Below, in pieces: positions 8,905-18,590 of a stretch of 18,590 nt of DNA. The stretch is from contig NAOQ01000216.1 in assembly GCA_002751075.1 (NCBI GenBank), positions 90,102 to 108,691 on the forward strand, given 5' to 3'. Source of the stretch: Ichthyophonus hoferi (taxonomy: Eukaryota; Opisthokonta; Ichthyosporea; Ichthyophonida; Ichthyophonidae). A model generated the notes under the pieces. The model was given only the letters and a program-made list of their open reading frames with translations, made no database searches and was not told where the DNA came from. Within the stretch, counting starts at the first letter, position 1. Every line of letters starts with the position of its first letter. The position numbers and the translations under genes are program-made.

Positions 8905-10280
8905 ACAAGCGAGTCTCTTCTACATATACGCAGCCTAACAACCGATATTTTTTTAAAACCTTTTGGGTTATGAGATTGATATTGAAAAACCAACTCTACT
9001 TATAAAAGATACACTTTTAGAATAGTATTCAGTTCTTCAAGAAGTTTTTGTAGTTGAAAAAAAATATGTGGCAATAAAAATGCAATAAAAGAAAATATAA
9101 CTATTAAAAAAGTAGTTTGTAGGTTAGGATTGACTGAAAATAAATATAGATACGAAATGTTATAGTAATAACAAATGTATTTTTCTGTTCAATTTTTTTT
9201 TTTAACTAAGCTGTATAATCTGTGAAATGTGTAGGGATGCCTTGGTAATATCCATTCAGGATCAAAACAAAATAATAAAAAAGGCTTATAATAAACAATA
9301 GATTTAAACTTGAACTTTAATACAAAAATATTTATTTAGTGAACGATAATATATACTAACTCTGTCAACCAGTTATATATGTGCTACGTTGGATAAGATA
9401 ACAGAGGATATTTAAAACATAGACTAACTGCGGAATGTAGGTAAATTTTATATGAATGATTAAAAAGCACAATGTTGCTATTTGACTCCGATATATATAT
9501 TTTTAAATATATAATACTTTGCGTTACAATCAATTACTCTTAAATATAAGAAAGCAAATAAAATATTATAGATTATAGGGAGAAAACATATATATTGAAT
9601 TAGTAGGTCATCAAGTTAATGGGAATCCACCATCGCATACCAAGAATGTGATTGGGTGTATTTTAACCTATGCATGCGTGTAAAATATATTTCTTTAATG
9701 ATAATGGTATGATCTAAGATTAAAAATCAAAATAGGTACAAAATAATTAAAAGCACTAACTGATCACATATGAAAATTTTATTGAATATTATATAAAAGA
9801 TGATTAAGTGGATAATGTGCATAAATTCATAAATATTGTATATAATAATCCAATATGAGTTGTTTTCATATTTATCTAAAAACAATATTCCGATCGCCCT
9901 TTCACTTTTTCCTGGGCAGCTTTACTGTAACTGAAACCCCACATAATATTTGTTGCAGTGTTAAATTTATTGATACGTTTATTATCTATAGAAGAAAACA
10001 AATGCAAATACAACAGAATTGGACATCTATTCATCATTAGAGTTATTTACAGCTGCTTAGTTGTGCTATGTTGTATATTTATGCAATTAAAGACATGACT
10101 AAATTAAGTCATCTGTCCATGCTAACTCAGGTGACGTTAGTTAGGTAGAGTGCTGATATGTTAGTAAAAGAGAAAGATGGTGGTATATAGGAATATGCGT
10201 TTTGTTTGTTTTAATGGCATATATTTCAATAATGTTTGAGAAATTTATGTGCTATTTATTTATTTATTTTGAAAAAACCG
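8905..10280. other. Upstream intergenic sequence of the arrestin-like gene
   Basis: About 25-28% GC, no coding pattern recognised. The promoter of the arrestin-like gene should lie at its left end; CTTTTATAAG (- strand, 9009-9000) is a possible TATA-like element about 100 bases upstream of the start. The 61-codon frame at 9855-10040 has no recognisable features. Confidence 0.4.
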
Positions 10281-10299
10281 TAGTATGCTGGGTCTTCAG

Positions 10300-10397
10300 C
10301 GTCTATCCAACTGACTAACTCAACTCAAAATCCTGGCACTGTGGCCATTATTTCTTCATCCTTCATTTCCATCCAATACTATCTGAAAATTGCATGA
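10300..10397 (+). other. Exon-like open frame with stop
   Basis: After an acceptor-like GTCTTCAG, the frame reads SIQLTNSTQNPGTVAIISSS and ISIQYYLKIA, then TGA overlapped by an AATAAA signal at 10397-10402. GC is higher than in its surroundings. The pattern 'S-IQYYLK' recalls strands of arrestin-like proteins, but it is too short to assign. It could be the last exon of an unknown + strand gene or a relic. Confidence 0.25.
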
Positions 10398-10399
10398 AT

Positions 10400-11390
10400 A
10401 AATCTTTACGTTCAGCAAATTATTGTTACTTTTAATTGTTCTAAAGTAAACCTAGGTTATCTAGCTTACTATGTCCCGCTCTGTATATTTATATTACTGT
10501 TTGTATTTCAATGGCATGCGATTAAGATCGATCGCAAATATTTTTTTTGCAATACATGCCCACGCGCAAATTCCAAGATAACTCAAAGTGTCGCCAACCT
10601 TCATTTTTTTTTCGCGCCCATTTTTTTAAAAAATCTTTCTACCCAATCCTTGCAATGTAATAATAAAAAAGACCAAATTGATGTTATAATGTCGATTATA
10701 ACATTAAAATTTCATTGGTAACATTGCATGAGTTATTGGACTGATATAATTGGCAAGGATATTCACAAGCACACTTGATTATAAATGCGAGGCTTCCAGT
10801 TTTGTTTACACTACAGTTCACCACCTGGCATGCATCATTGTCCGGCTAACAGCTTAAAATAAAAATGTGTTATTTTTTCCCTATATTTTTATTATTTTAA
10901 CAGTGGTGATATTATTATAGGGCAAGTGGTGAGGGCCATCCTATGCTGTACATTCAACACAGTTCGGTCTTGATCCTCTTGATTTTCGTGATATCTTTTC
11001 TCTCTAACCTGGAGATTTACTGACTTATCTTAAACTATATTAACTTTTCAGTTAAAGATTCAATTTTATTAGCATATTTCAAAATAAAAGGACTCCAATT
11101 TAGTGTGTCCCATGCACAGTTGGTATAGATTGTTGACAAACATCCCATATATTGTACACTTGCGATTTTCCTTATGTCTCAATACCATGCCTAAAGGTGT
11201 ATTCATGGTAGCATTGGGAAGCGGGCAGGGTATATAAAGATTAAACAATATATATGCAATTGGTTATTACATTATTACAGGCTTTACAACAGCTGAACTA
11301 CATTTAATACGGCAAATGTTAGTCATAAGAGAATATACAACCTGCGGCAATTCCTGAAAGTTTATTGAATATGCCAATTGATTAATCTGA
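10400..11390. other. Gene-free stretch with promoter-like motifs
   Basis: No coding pattern. It holds an E2F/SBF-like motif (TTTCGCGCCC at 10610-10619), a hairpin at 10681-10704, and GATTATAAATG near 10778-10788 followed about 85 bases later by a T-run (10872-10878). These could mark an unrecognised transcript. Confidence 0.3.
10681..10704. repeat. Inverted repeat, 10-bp stem, 4-base loop
   Basis: ATGTTATAAT, loop GTCG, then ATTATAACAT: a perfect 10-bp stem. No T-run follows at once, so it is not a typical terminator. Confidence 0.9.
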
Positions 11391-12790
11391 ATATTTACTA
11401 CTGTACTAAATAATTATGACTACTTGATAAACAAAAAAATATAATATACTGTACCAATTTTACTATTCGTACCATAATCACATTGTCTTTGATTTCTATA
11501 ATATATATATATACATGTCTGATAGTCATAAACACTTTGAATTTGATGCACTGTCTACGTAGGCCTTTCGGCATACTTTCTTTATCACGTGCTATTATGC
11601 TAAAACAAAGATATTTAATTAATTTGGGTATTTTATATTTAAATATAATCATTTAATATTCTTAGCAATTAATATTACATAGGCAGTCTGGGAAAAATAT
11701 TTGGTACAATCTATTGGTGTTGAATGCCAAATCCAAGATACTTGATCAAAATTAAACTTGCCAATGGCAAAGGTCCTGCGACTATATAGTAAGCCATTTC
11801 AGATCATGTATTCGGGGTTTCAGATAACTCCTTTCTCAGGCATCCTGCCTAAGATAATCATTATTGATCACAGTCCATTCGTCAGGTCACTAATGTATAG
11901 ATGACGACATTAGTATTGGGATAAGTAGTAATCTCCTGCTATAACTTTAGGCGGAACTCACTCACCAATAAGAAAACCCTTCTGTTTCATAAGATGGTAT
12001 CAAGTTCATCGAACACAGTACTGTTCGCATGATACGACACAAGTCGTTATGATACAAATTTATATATTATCATATTCATAATTTGAATATTTCTAAATAG
12101 CTACCAGCTAGTGTGGTGACATTGTTTCTTGACCGAGTCCTAGCACGCATCGTTCCCAATTTAAAACTTGACATATCATTAGATAATCCCGTTATCATAA
12201 TTTACTATCATTATATATATTCATAGATTATGTTTTAACAACTTATCACGCAGGATCTGTTTATCTCCTTTACAAATTCTTATATTCTTCAGCCCGGTTG
12301 ATGCGGAAAGTAGTCATCTGAAAAATTGGTACTCGTGGCCAATGAAATCTATATGATTTTGATAGGAAAAGCCTTGAAGCAAACATTACAGAGCTTCACA
12401 AGCCAGTACATTTCTCGTTTTAACCTGACCTATACTATACTGCTTCCATTAGATTCTTTTCATTTTGTGCTGCACCATTTCCCGCGCCCAATGGATCAAA
12501 AATCACCACTTGTGCTTAGTGAGTCTCCAACAAGTTAGGTTCCTCTTCCACCATGCCAATACCCAATGCTTGTCAGTCCAAGCCATGTTACCCTCACAGA
12601 AAGAGCCTGTTGGAACTAAGTAGAGATTCATGTTTAAAAAAATGCTACTTTCACAAAAAATAAATATGCAGACTAAAATATAATTTCACTTATATTTAAG
12701 ACAAATTATTCCTGCATACATCAAGAATATTATAATATCTAATCGATGATTTGTTTACATATCAGTTTTGTTGCCAATGCATAATATACC
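11391..12790. other. Gene-free stretch, possibly decayed sequence
   Basis: Mixed base composition, with a richer patch at about 12290-12630. A - strand frame at 12631-12503 (42 residues, Trp-rich: AWTDKHWVLAWWKRNL) and short frames at 11514-11592 and 11690-11780 look more protein-like than the surroundings, but none matches a family I recognise. Confidence 0.3.
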
Positions 12791-13080
12791 CTGTCTTTAA
12801 CTTAAGCCATTGCTTTGACAATAATGCATATCAGGTGGTGGAAAATAGTATAGGCAAAACTAAAAGCCTCATCTCAACTACAATAGTTAATTTATACCAT
12901 TCTAAATGCATGGTGATGTTGTGAGACTAAATTTGGATCAAAGTGCATACCTAATATAATATGGTATACACGAATCAACCTCAATCTGAATCATTACTAC
13001 GTAGGTTTGATAGATCATTTCTCTCTTATTGTGCATACCAGGTAATTATTACTTATTATTGATTAATGGCAGATAATAAA
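12791..13080 (+). repeat. Direct repeat copy A
   Basis: About 290 bases, similar by eye (about 70-75%) to 13850-14128 in the same orientation. Shared blocks include AAAGCCTCATCT, TACCATTCTAA, TAATATAATATGG, CTCAATCT, GTTTGATAGAT and TATTGATTAAT. Both copies begin near TGT..TTTA..CTTAAG. Family unknown. Confidence 0.75.
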
Positions 13081-13849
13081 TATATAAAAACAAATTTTAT
13101 ATTTTAATACAAGTAACTAATTAATTAAGGAATTATCATAATATATTACATATGTTTTAACAAGGACTCCACTAACAGTATCCAAAATAGAAGATGGTGT
13201 CGGAGATGCTTGTATGGGAGTTTATCTCTAGGAACGTCGGAAAACTTTTTTAACTTGCTTCGCAAAGATAGCATTAGCTGTACAGTTGAAGAAACAATAA
13301 AAAACTTCAAAATCAACAGCTCATTTGTAACATGGAACTAGGAAATCTCGAACATACATTAATACTTATTAGAAATAAAACTAGTCTTGGTGTTGACAAG
13401 TGATATTTGATTGTTGTTAAGTAAATAAGTAGACAAAGCCTTTTGAAACTCAGCTTGAAGGTCAAACGTCTAATTTTAATAGAGTGAAGCCTTCAACTTT
13501 TTACCGGATTGTGGGTCATAAGTATAATGGTTTGATCTATTTGTTATTTGTGGGGAAACTATAACAATGTCTTTTAAAAGAAGATCTATTTCAGACTCAA
13601 CTACTTGGCTTTATAGATATTTCGTAGGCGTAAATAAAATCGCAAAAGAAAACCTATATACCCCTATACTATTTATATAGATAACCTAATATTAGTATCA
13701 ATTCGATTAAGGTAATGTGATCCTTGAAAATATTAACATTTTCTTGACTGGGAGTTTAAGTTAGTACCCCTGTAATTAAGGCACAGATATAATAGATGTT
13801 TCATATTGTAGTATGTCTTAAAACGATGAAAATATAGGAAAAAAATATT
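13081..13849. other. Segment between the direct repeats
   Basis: About 770 bases without an assignable gene. A + strand frame without ATG at 13129-13341 runs 70 codons (contains RRWCRRCLYGSLSLGTS) and another, about 50 codons, ends near 13679. Frames of this length are expected by chance in such AT-rich DNA. Confidence 0.35.
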
Positions 13850-14128
13850 CTGTTTTTATCTTAAGCTTTTGCCCTGACGTATGTCAGATGGCCGACTAGT
13901 GAAAACGAAACTGAAAGCCTCATCTTAAACAAGCACAGTGGTTAATTGATACCATTCTAAGCACATGTGATGTAATTAAAATAAATTGAAATCATACGGT
14001 ATATTTAATATAATATGGCATACAGGAGTTAATCTCAATCTAAATCATATTACATAAGTTTGATAGATACTTTCTCTATTATTGTAAATATTATAATACT
14101 TAATATTGATTAATAGCATATAGTAAAT
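13850..14128 (+). repeat. Direct repeat copy B
   Basis: Second copy of the repeat at 12791-13080, starting 1,059 bases further on. It could come from a segmental tandem duplication or be the end repeat of an old mobile element; no primer-binding site, target duplication or element gene is visible to decide. Confidence 0.75.
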
Positions 14129-14138
14129 CAGAAATCAA

Positions 14139-14156
14139 TGTAACATGCATGTTACA
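14139..14156. repeat. Perfect 18-bp palindrome
   Basis: TGTAACATG joined directly to CATGTTACA, about 10 bases beyond repeat copy B. Confidence 0.95.
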
Positions 14157-14658
14157 CATATTCCAACAAATACAACATGATAAGTATCGGGTATCTTTTA
14201 TTGTGTATTAGATTTCATGAAAACAGGCTCTTAATATTTTCAAATGGTAATTCATTGTTACATTTGAATGTATATATTTCTATTGCTCAACAAATACATA
14301 TCAAAGAAGAACGCATAAGCATCCAAACCAGAAAATATTAAATATAAATTAACCTAGACTTGACTATTTGTGCCATATCTATATTACCTTTACTGTTTTC
14401 TTTGCGTTAATTTCTCCTTCTCTTCCAGAACCCATAAAATTACACTGATAATCTATCCCTAATACAGAAAATATCTCGGTGTCTACAAACCCTTGGACAC
14501 GAAGATGTACAACACAGATACATATGCACTATATTACAACATCTTGTCATAATGGCATACACAACACATACATGTATATGAGATAAAAAGATACATTTGC
14601 CCTTAATTCATACGTGTACGAAATCCTATCACTGTCTAAATTTATATTATCCCCACAT
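14157..14658. other. Intergenic sequence 3' of the DUF1769-type gene
   Basis: AT-rich, no gene seen. It should contain the 3' end of the DUF1769-type transcript; AATATAAA on the - strand just past the stop is a weak polyadenylation-like signal. Confidence 0.4.
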
Positions 14659-15201
14659 CTATACAATGGATGTCATTTCGAGATTAAAAAGATACCGCTT
14701 AATTTCTTTGTTATGAGGACCAGTGTATCCCTTTGGAATAGTGTATGCCACAAAGCTAATAGACATGTCCCCCATAAAGCGCCTAAGACTGCATGATGGC
14801 ATACCGGGTATATTAATAATTCTCCACTCATACCAGTCAATATACATTCCGTGCATACTGAGTGTATATATGTTGTCCTGGGAATATGTGTCAATCCAAT
14901 CACGATTGTTCCGCGGGATTCCCTCTGGAAATTCGGCGACACCAAGAGAAGGACAGGGTTGTCCTATAGGGGTAATATGAAGGAAATCAACTGACTGGGC
15001 CATAGGCATAGTCATGTGACAAGGTTCATCTGTGGCCGCATCACCTAATGAAGTATGCGCTTGAGGAGTGGTTGTTTGGATAACCTTGATAACAAGACGT
15101 GACATGGTACGGGCAATGATGTTTAGTTCCAGATGGCCAGTACCTTCAATACCAAGATATATGATATCATTCTCGGTTATAGTCTTTAGTTGTACTTGTA
15201 C
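14659..15201 (-). CDS. DUF1769-family exon 2 with stop
   Basis: 180 codons and a TAG stop at 14661-14659. The exon begins VQVQLKTITENDIIYLGIEG and completes the QVQ block split by the intron. The internal Met at residue 141 could be mistaken for a gene start, but the frame is open and conserved upstream of it to the acceptor. Confidence 0.77.
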   Translation of the reverse strand, partial: VQVQLKTITENDIIYLGIEGTGHLELNIIARTMSRLVIKVIQTTTPQAHTSLGDAATDEPCHMTMPMAQSVDFLHITPIGQPCPSLGVAEFPEGIPRNNRDWIDTYSQDNIYTLSMHGMYIDWYEWRIINIPGMPSCSLRRFMGDMSISFVAYTIPKGYTGPHNKEIKRYLFNLEMTSIV

Positions 15202-17044
15202 CTGTCAGAAAGATAGTAGAATATACTATTAGTAACAGTGAGAAGACATAAGTAAATTCGCATATGGTTATAAACACATATACCTCAACTTGCATAAGTA
15301 TAAGGTGATACATATATATATATTCCAACGCGTTTATTCTAGAAAATGCTATATATACCCTTTTTTTTCTATTTATATGAACATCTCTGTGTATTCATAT
15401 GTCTATATGGCCTTGCATATGCATAGGTATTATTACCCATTTCCAAATTTACATCATGTGTGCTTTTAATAAGTACTCTTACTATTACATAGAAATACGT
15501 ATATATAGTCACGTAAGCATATACTATAAAATCATGCAAGAACACAAACATGCATACATGCAGACATATGTCATGACAAGTTATATCATATGTGGATGTA
15601 GATTAAGATATGCGCTTATAAGCTCGTATGTATGCACACATATGTGATCGGATGGAATGTCATGTCACGTTAATAAATTGTTAATTCTTTGGAGATAGTT
15701 ACATACTATGCTATACCGTATGATTACTTGTGAATGTGTGTGGTATGTTTCAAATAAAACATTAAAAATGGTTTACATAATGTATACTGGTGTATAGAAG
15801 TGGCTATGTATATTGTGTATTTATACATATATGAATATATTTTTAGCAATAAGTACCGACCGGATCCGTCCCTGTAATCTATTCAATAATTATAGCTACT
15901 GAAATACATGAATTAAGAAATGCTCCTTTTCTAAAATATATGTGCTATCTCTTGGACTACTATGTTCAAGCATGCATATACTTATTAATTCACAAAAATA
16001 AAGGTATATGTAACTCTAGAGTATGTTATTCTAAACATGTGTCATACTTAATCGGGATTGTAAGCAATAATTTATTATCAAAAAAAAGAAAAAAGACAAA
16101 TATATTAACACAAATATATAAATAAAATTTAAAAATAAAATTCAACATGTGAACAACAATCGAATACAAATAAGAGTATCTTGATGCATAAACATTAACC
16201 TTATACAAACAGATATAACTATAGAACGATATAATATATATATGGGCCTGAATTTGAAATATGTCTAGGTTATAAAGTAATATGGGTGCGAAGTGAAAAG
16301 TATAGAGGGAAGTAAAAAAAAAAGAATATATAGCAGCAGTTTTAGAAAAACCAAAGAAGAAAAAAAAGAAATAAACTGTAAGATAAAAAGGATATAGAAT
16401 GAAAGAAAAAGATTAAAATATAACGATAGTGCTCCTTTACTCCCCAGAAATAAGACAAAGATATGTAAGTCCTCCTACTCCCATCTATATGTGTCCACTA
16501 CAATACATGCAAACACAAAGAACGCCTGTGTGGATATAAAAGGCAAGTGCACATGCATGCCCTTGCGCATGACCTTGTCTTCTAAGTGACGTTTAACGGG
16601 AGTCACAGAATATGAAAGTATGCCGAGTGAACTTTTATTCCATCATCAATTTTTCAAAATAATGTTACCCTCCTCCAACCCCTCCACCCCCCTCCCCATA
16701 CAAAAAGAGAAATGCTTTACCTGCAGCTCGAACACGCGTTTCCTTCCATCGAAATATGGGGCGTATGTTGGGTTAGGCGGAGTAGTCTTGACTTTAAAAA
16801 GCATTTGCCCTTCACAATTCTCATTTGAAATTGGAACAGGTTTTTTAGAATTATAATGAACTGCATTTTTCTCATTTTTTGAAGTCATATCACGAACAAT
16901 TAACCATCGTGGCTGGTCGTGTGTCTCAAGTTCGTCTGTTGCTTCTGAATGAATTATGGACAATTCTGGAGCAGAGAGAGATAGTTCATGCCCTGACTTA
17001 TCCCCAAAAGTCAACAGAGAGGGAATTGACAATGTCGGCGACAT
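14659..17044 (-). CDS. DUF1769-family protein (2 exons, 288 aa)
   Basis: Exons 17044-16721 and 15201-14659 join in phase 0 across a 1,519-base intron (donor CTGCAG|GTAAAG, acceptor TTCTGACAG). Seen: residues 95-111 read APYFDGRKRVFELQVQV, matching the family's conserved 'YF-G-KR-F-x-QVQ' block. Further on come YLGIEG, LELNIIARTMSRLVIKV (about 132-148), YTLSMHGMYIDWYEW (220-234) and IINIPGM (236-242), resembling the conserved C-terminal 'Y-F--Y-DF-----LPG' block. Known: DUF1769 is mainly a fungal family without an established biochemical role. No signal peptide or membrane segment is visible. The start is the first ATG, just after an A-rich leader. The length fits a short but complete member. 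Family assignment is from memory of conserved blocks. Confidence 0.72.
16290..16425 (+). repeat. Purine-rich tract in DUF1769-type intron
   Basis: Long A/G-rich stretch on the + strand (pyrimidine-rich in the transcript), about 300 bases downstream of exon 1 in the transcribed direction. Confidence 0.7.
16721..17044 (-). CDS. DUF1769-family exon 1
   Basis: It has 108 codons, phase 0. The start ATG at 17044-17042 follows an A-rich leader (T-run on the + strand at 17046-17067), common before fungal starts. Residues 1-60 are acidic/serine-rich. The exon ends in the conserved YFDGRKRVFELQ block, which the intron interrupts. Confidence 0.75.
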
Positions 17045-17640
17045 GCTTTTTTTATTTTTTTTTATTTTTATGTCTAAATATTAACAGCAACAGTAATATA
17101 TCGCCATTAATATGATCAAACAATAGAATAATCACTTAGTAACGTATTAAACACAGATCGAATAGATTCTAATACAACTAATAGCAATATGCTTGTTTTT
17201 TTTGCTAAGCAAATAGGAGTGAAATAATTTACGAGAACATCTTACCAATCAAATATTTTGAAATAGAGCCACTCAACTAGATCCGTGATTTATAAAATAT
17301 AAAATGTAATTTAGGTATTTGGTTGCTAGATAGGATATTTATAAAATAGTAATTTTTTGGATATTGGTGTTGGAGACGGGATATTAAGAAAGGAAATATA
17401 AATATTAGTTAAAAAATAATAATAAAAACATTTATTGTAATTGAATTGGAATTTAAATATAGTTATTTTTATTATTTTATAACAACAAATAAAAGAAGGT
17501 GCAAAACCCAAATAATGTATAAATTCTAAGTCGTCCATAAAATAGCTTAGCATGTTTTGATATTTTTAACCGACATGATCAGTCATGGTGATCAGGAATT
17601 CGATCATGAAAATGTTAAAGCATTGCGATTGGCCTTTTCT
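17045..17640. other. Upstream intergenic sequence of the DUF1769-type gene
   Basis: AT-rich, with no coding pattern. The promoter of the - strand gene is expected here. A 7-bp inverted repeat, CATGATC at 17574-17580 and GATCATG at 17602-17608, is present near the right end. Confidence 0.4.
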
Positions 17641-17689
17641 ATCTCTGGTCTATTTCTTGTTCTTTTCACTTTTTGGCTGTCCAGATTTC

Positions 17690-18250
17690 TCTCTCCCCTC
17701 TCTATCTCTCTCTCTTTTTACTATTATTAATTTTCTTCATTCTAATGTTCCTCTTATTTATCTATTTTTTTTTGTTTTCTATTTATTTATTTTTTGCTTT
17801 TTATTATTCTTTTTCTATTTGTTTTGTTGTTGTTTTTGTTTTTCCTTCTTCCCTTGTTTTTAAATCCCACGGCATCCAAATCATGCTCTAAAATGTAACA
17901 GCTATGATTTGTCCATATCCCTTGTGTCATAGAAATTGCAAACCGTAGCTATCGTGAATTTATAACGGATTTTGTGATTCAAAAGATAATTTTTGAAAGT
18001 ATTAAGGAACGAACATAAATGGTGACTTTACCTTGTTTTTGTCGATTTCAGCCCCATCTCTTTCTCTATCTCTCTCCCTAGTCTTATTTATTATTCATTC
18101 GAATGTTTCTCTTATTGCTCTTTTTATAGTTTTCTTACAAAAAATTTGCCCGCATTCTCCTGTTCTTATTCTTTTTCTTTTCTGTTGTTTACATTTTTTT
18201 TTTTCCCTCCCCTCCCTCTCCCTCTCTTTCTTTTTCCTCTTCTTTTAAAT
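17690..18250 (+). repeat. Duplicated pyrimidine-rich tract
   Basis: Two diverged copies at about 17690-17862 and 18053-18249. Each runs CTCTATCTCTCTC, then TTCATTC-AATGTT-CTCTTATT, then TTATTCTTTTTCT, then a C/T run ending TTTTAAAT. Strong C/T bias on the + strand. Long frames here are low-complexity artefacts. Confidence 0.75.
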
Positions 18251-18511
18251 GTTCTTATTTTTTTATATTTGTTTTTCTCTATCAATTTATCTTTTATTTA
18301 TTTGTACCCCCTTTCCTTTATATATATTTTTTTCCACCGTTTTTCTTTCTTTATCTGATGTCTTAACTGAGTATGACAAGCTTTAACTTACTCATGACTT
18401 TTACTGTAATAAATACAGTGATATATTCGATATATTAGTGCTAGTAATAGTTAGAATTAATGAATAAATAAGATCCTGTTGTCCCTTTCTAATATCCAAG
18501 TTTTTAAGAGC

Positions 18512-18590
<79 letters not shown>
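18512..18590. repeat. (AAT)n microsatellite
   Basis: Perfect trinucleotide array of at least 26 units running off the window end. Confidence 0.97.

Noticed and set aside
10540-10600. CACGCGCAAATTC, resembling the 3' part of U6 snRNA
   Set aside because: Only a short match; the 5' stem, ACAGAGA box and the rest of U6 are absent.
11398-11652. 84-codon - strand frame
   Set aside because: About 24 codons (11514-11592) look coding-like, but the rest includes a TA repeat and no exon chain or family could be found.
13129-13341. 70-codon + strand frame without ATG between the direct repeats
   Set aside because: Several frames of this length are expected by chance in 18.6 kb at this base composition; no family motif.
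12791-14128. LTR retroelement fossil
   Set aside because: The direct repeats have TG/CA-like ends, but no primer-binding site, target-site duplication or element protein is recognisable, so I report only repeats.
14614-14980. Frames of 60-90 codons overlapping DUF1769-type exon 2 on both strands
   Set aside because: Shadows of the real exon; no conserved blocks.
17585-18358. Phe/Leu/Ser-rich + strand frames resembling membrane proteins
   Set aside because: Artefacts of pyrimidine-rich low-complexity DNA.

Overview
The window looks like nuclear DNA from a eukaryote with a very AT-rich genome (roughly 30% GC), spliceosomal introns and many simple repeats. Three protein genes can be supported, all with GT..AG introns and exons clearly richer in GC than their surroundings. 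The gene families (a fungal-type DUF1769 protein, an arrestin-like protein and a Rav1/DmX-like WD40 protein) point to a fungus. The AT content, sparse genes and 0.3-1.5 kb introns would suit an early-diverging fungal lineage, but I cannot name one. This placement is inference.

Layout. Positions 1-3765 (+ strand) hold an internal part of a Rav1/DmX-like gene: five exons read in phase, with long introns full of tandem repeats. No convincing later exon follows, and the roughly 500 bases after it are mostly TA- and GTAT-type repeats. Positions 4272-8904 (- strand) hold an arrestin-like gene of six exons, predicted at about 391 residues, converging on the Rav1 part. Positions 8905-14658 are a 5.7 kb stretch without a recognisable gene. 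It contains a diverged pair of direct repeats about 1.06 kb apart, two short palindromic structures, an E2F/SBF-like motif and a few short exon-like open frames. Positions 14659-17044 (- strand) hold a two-exon gene for a DUF1769-family protein of 288 residues. Positions 17045-18590 are intergenic: AT-rich sequence, a duplicated pyrimidine-rich tract and an (AAT)n microsatellite running off the window end.

Nothing suggests that the three genes form a pathway together. They relate separately to V-ATPase assembly (Rav1), trafficking or ubiquitin-adaptor roles (arrestin) and an unknown role (DUF1769). I found no tRNA, rRNA, CRISPR array or intact mobile element. I did not find a convincing new biological system. 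The most notable points are the abrupt end of the Rav1 gene in simple repeats, introns each filled with a different tandem repeat, a possible frame-shifting microexon, and the orphan structured region in the large gap.
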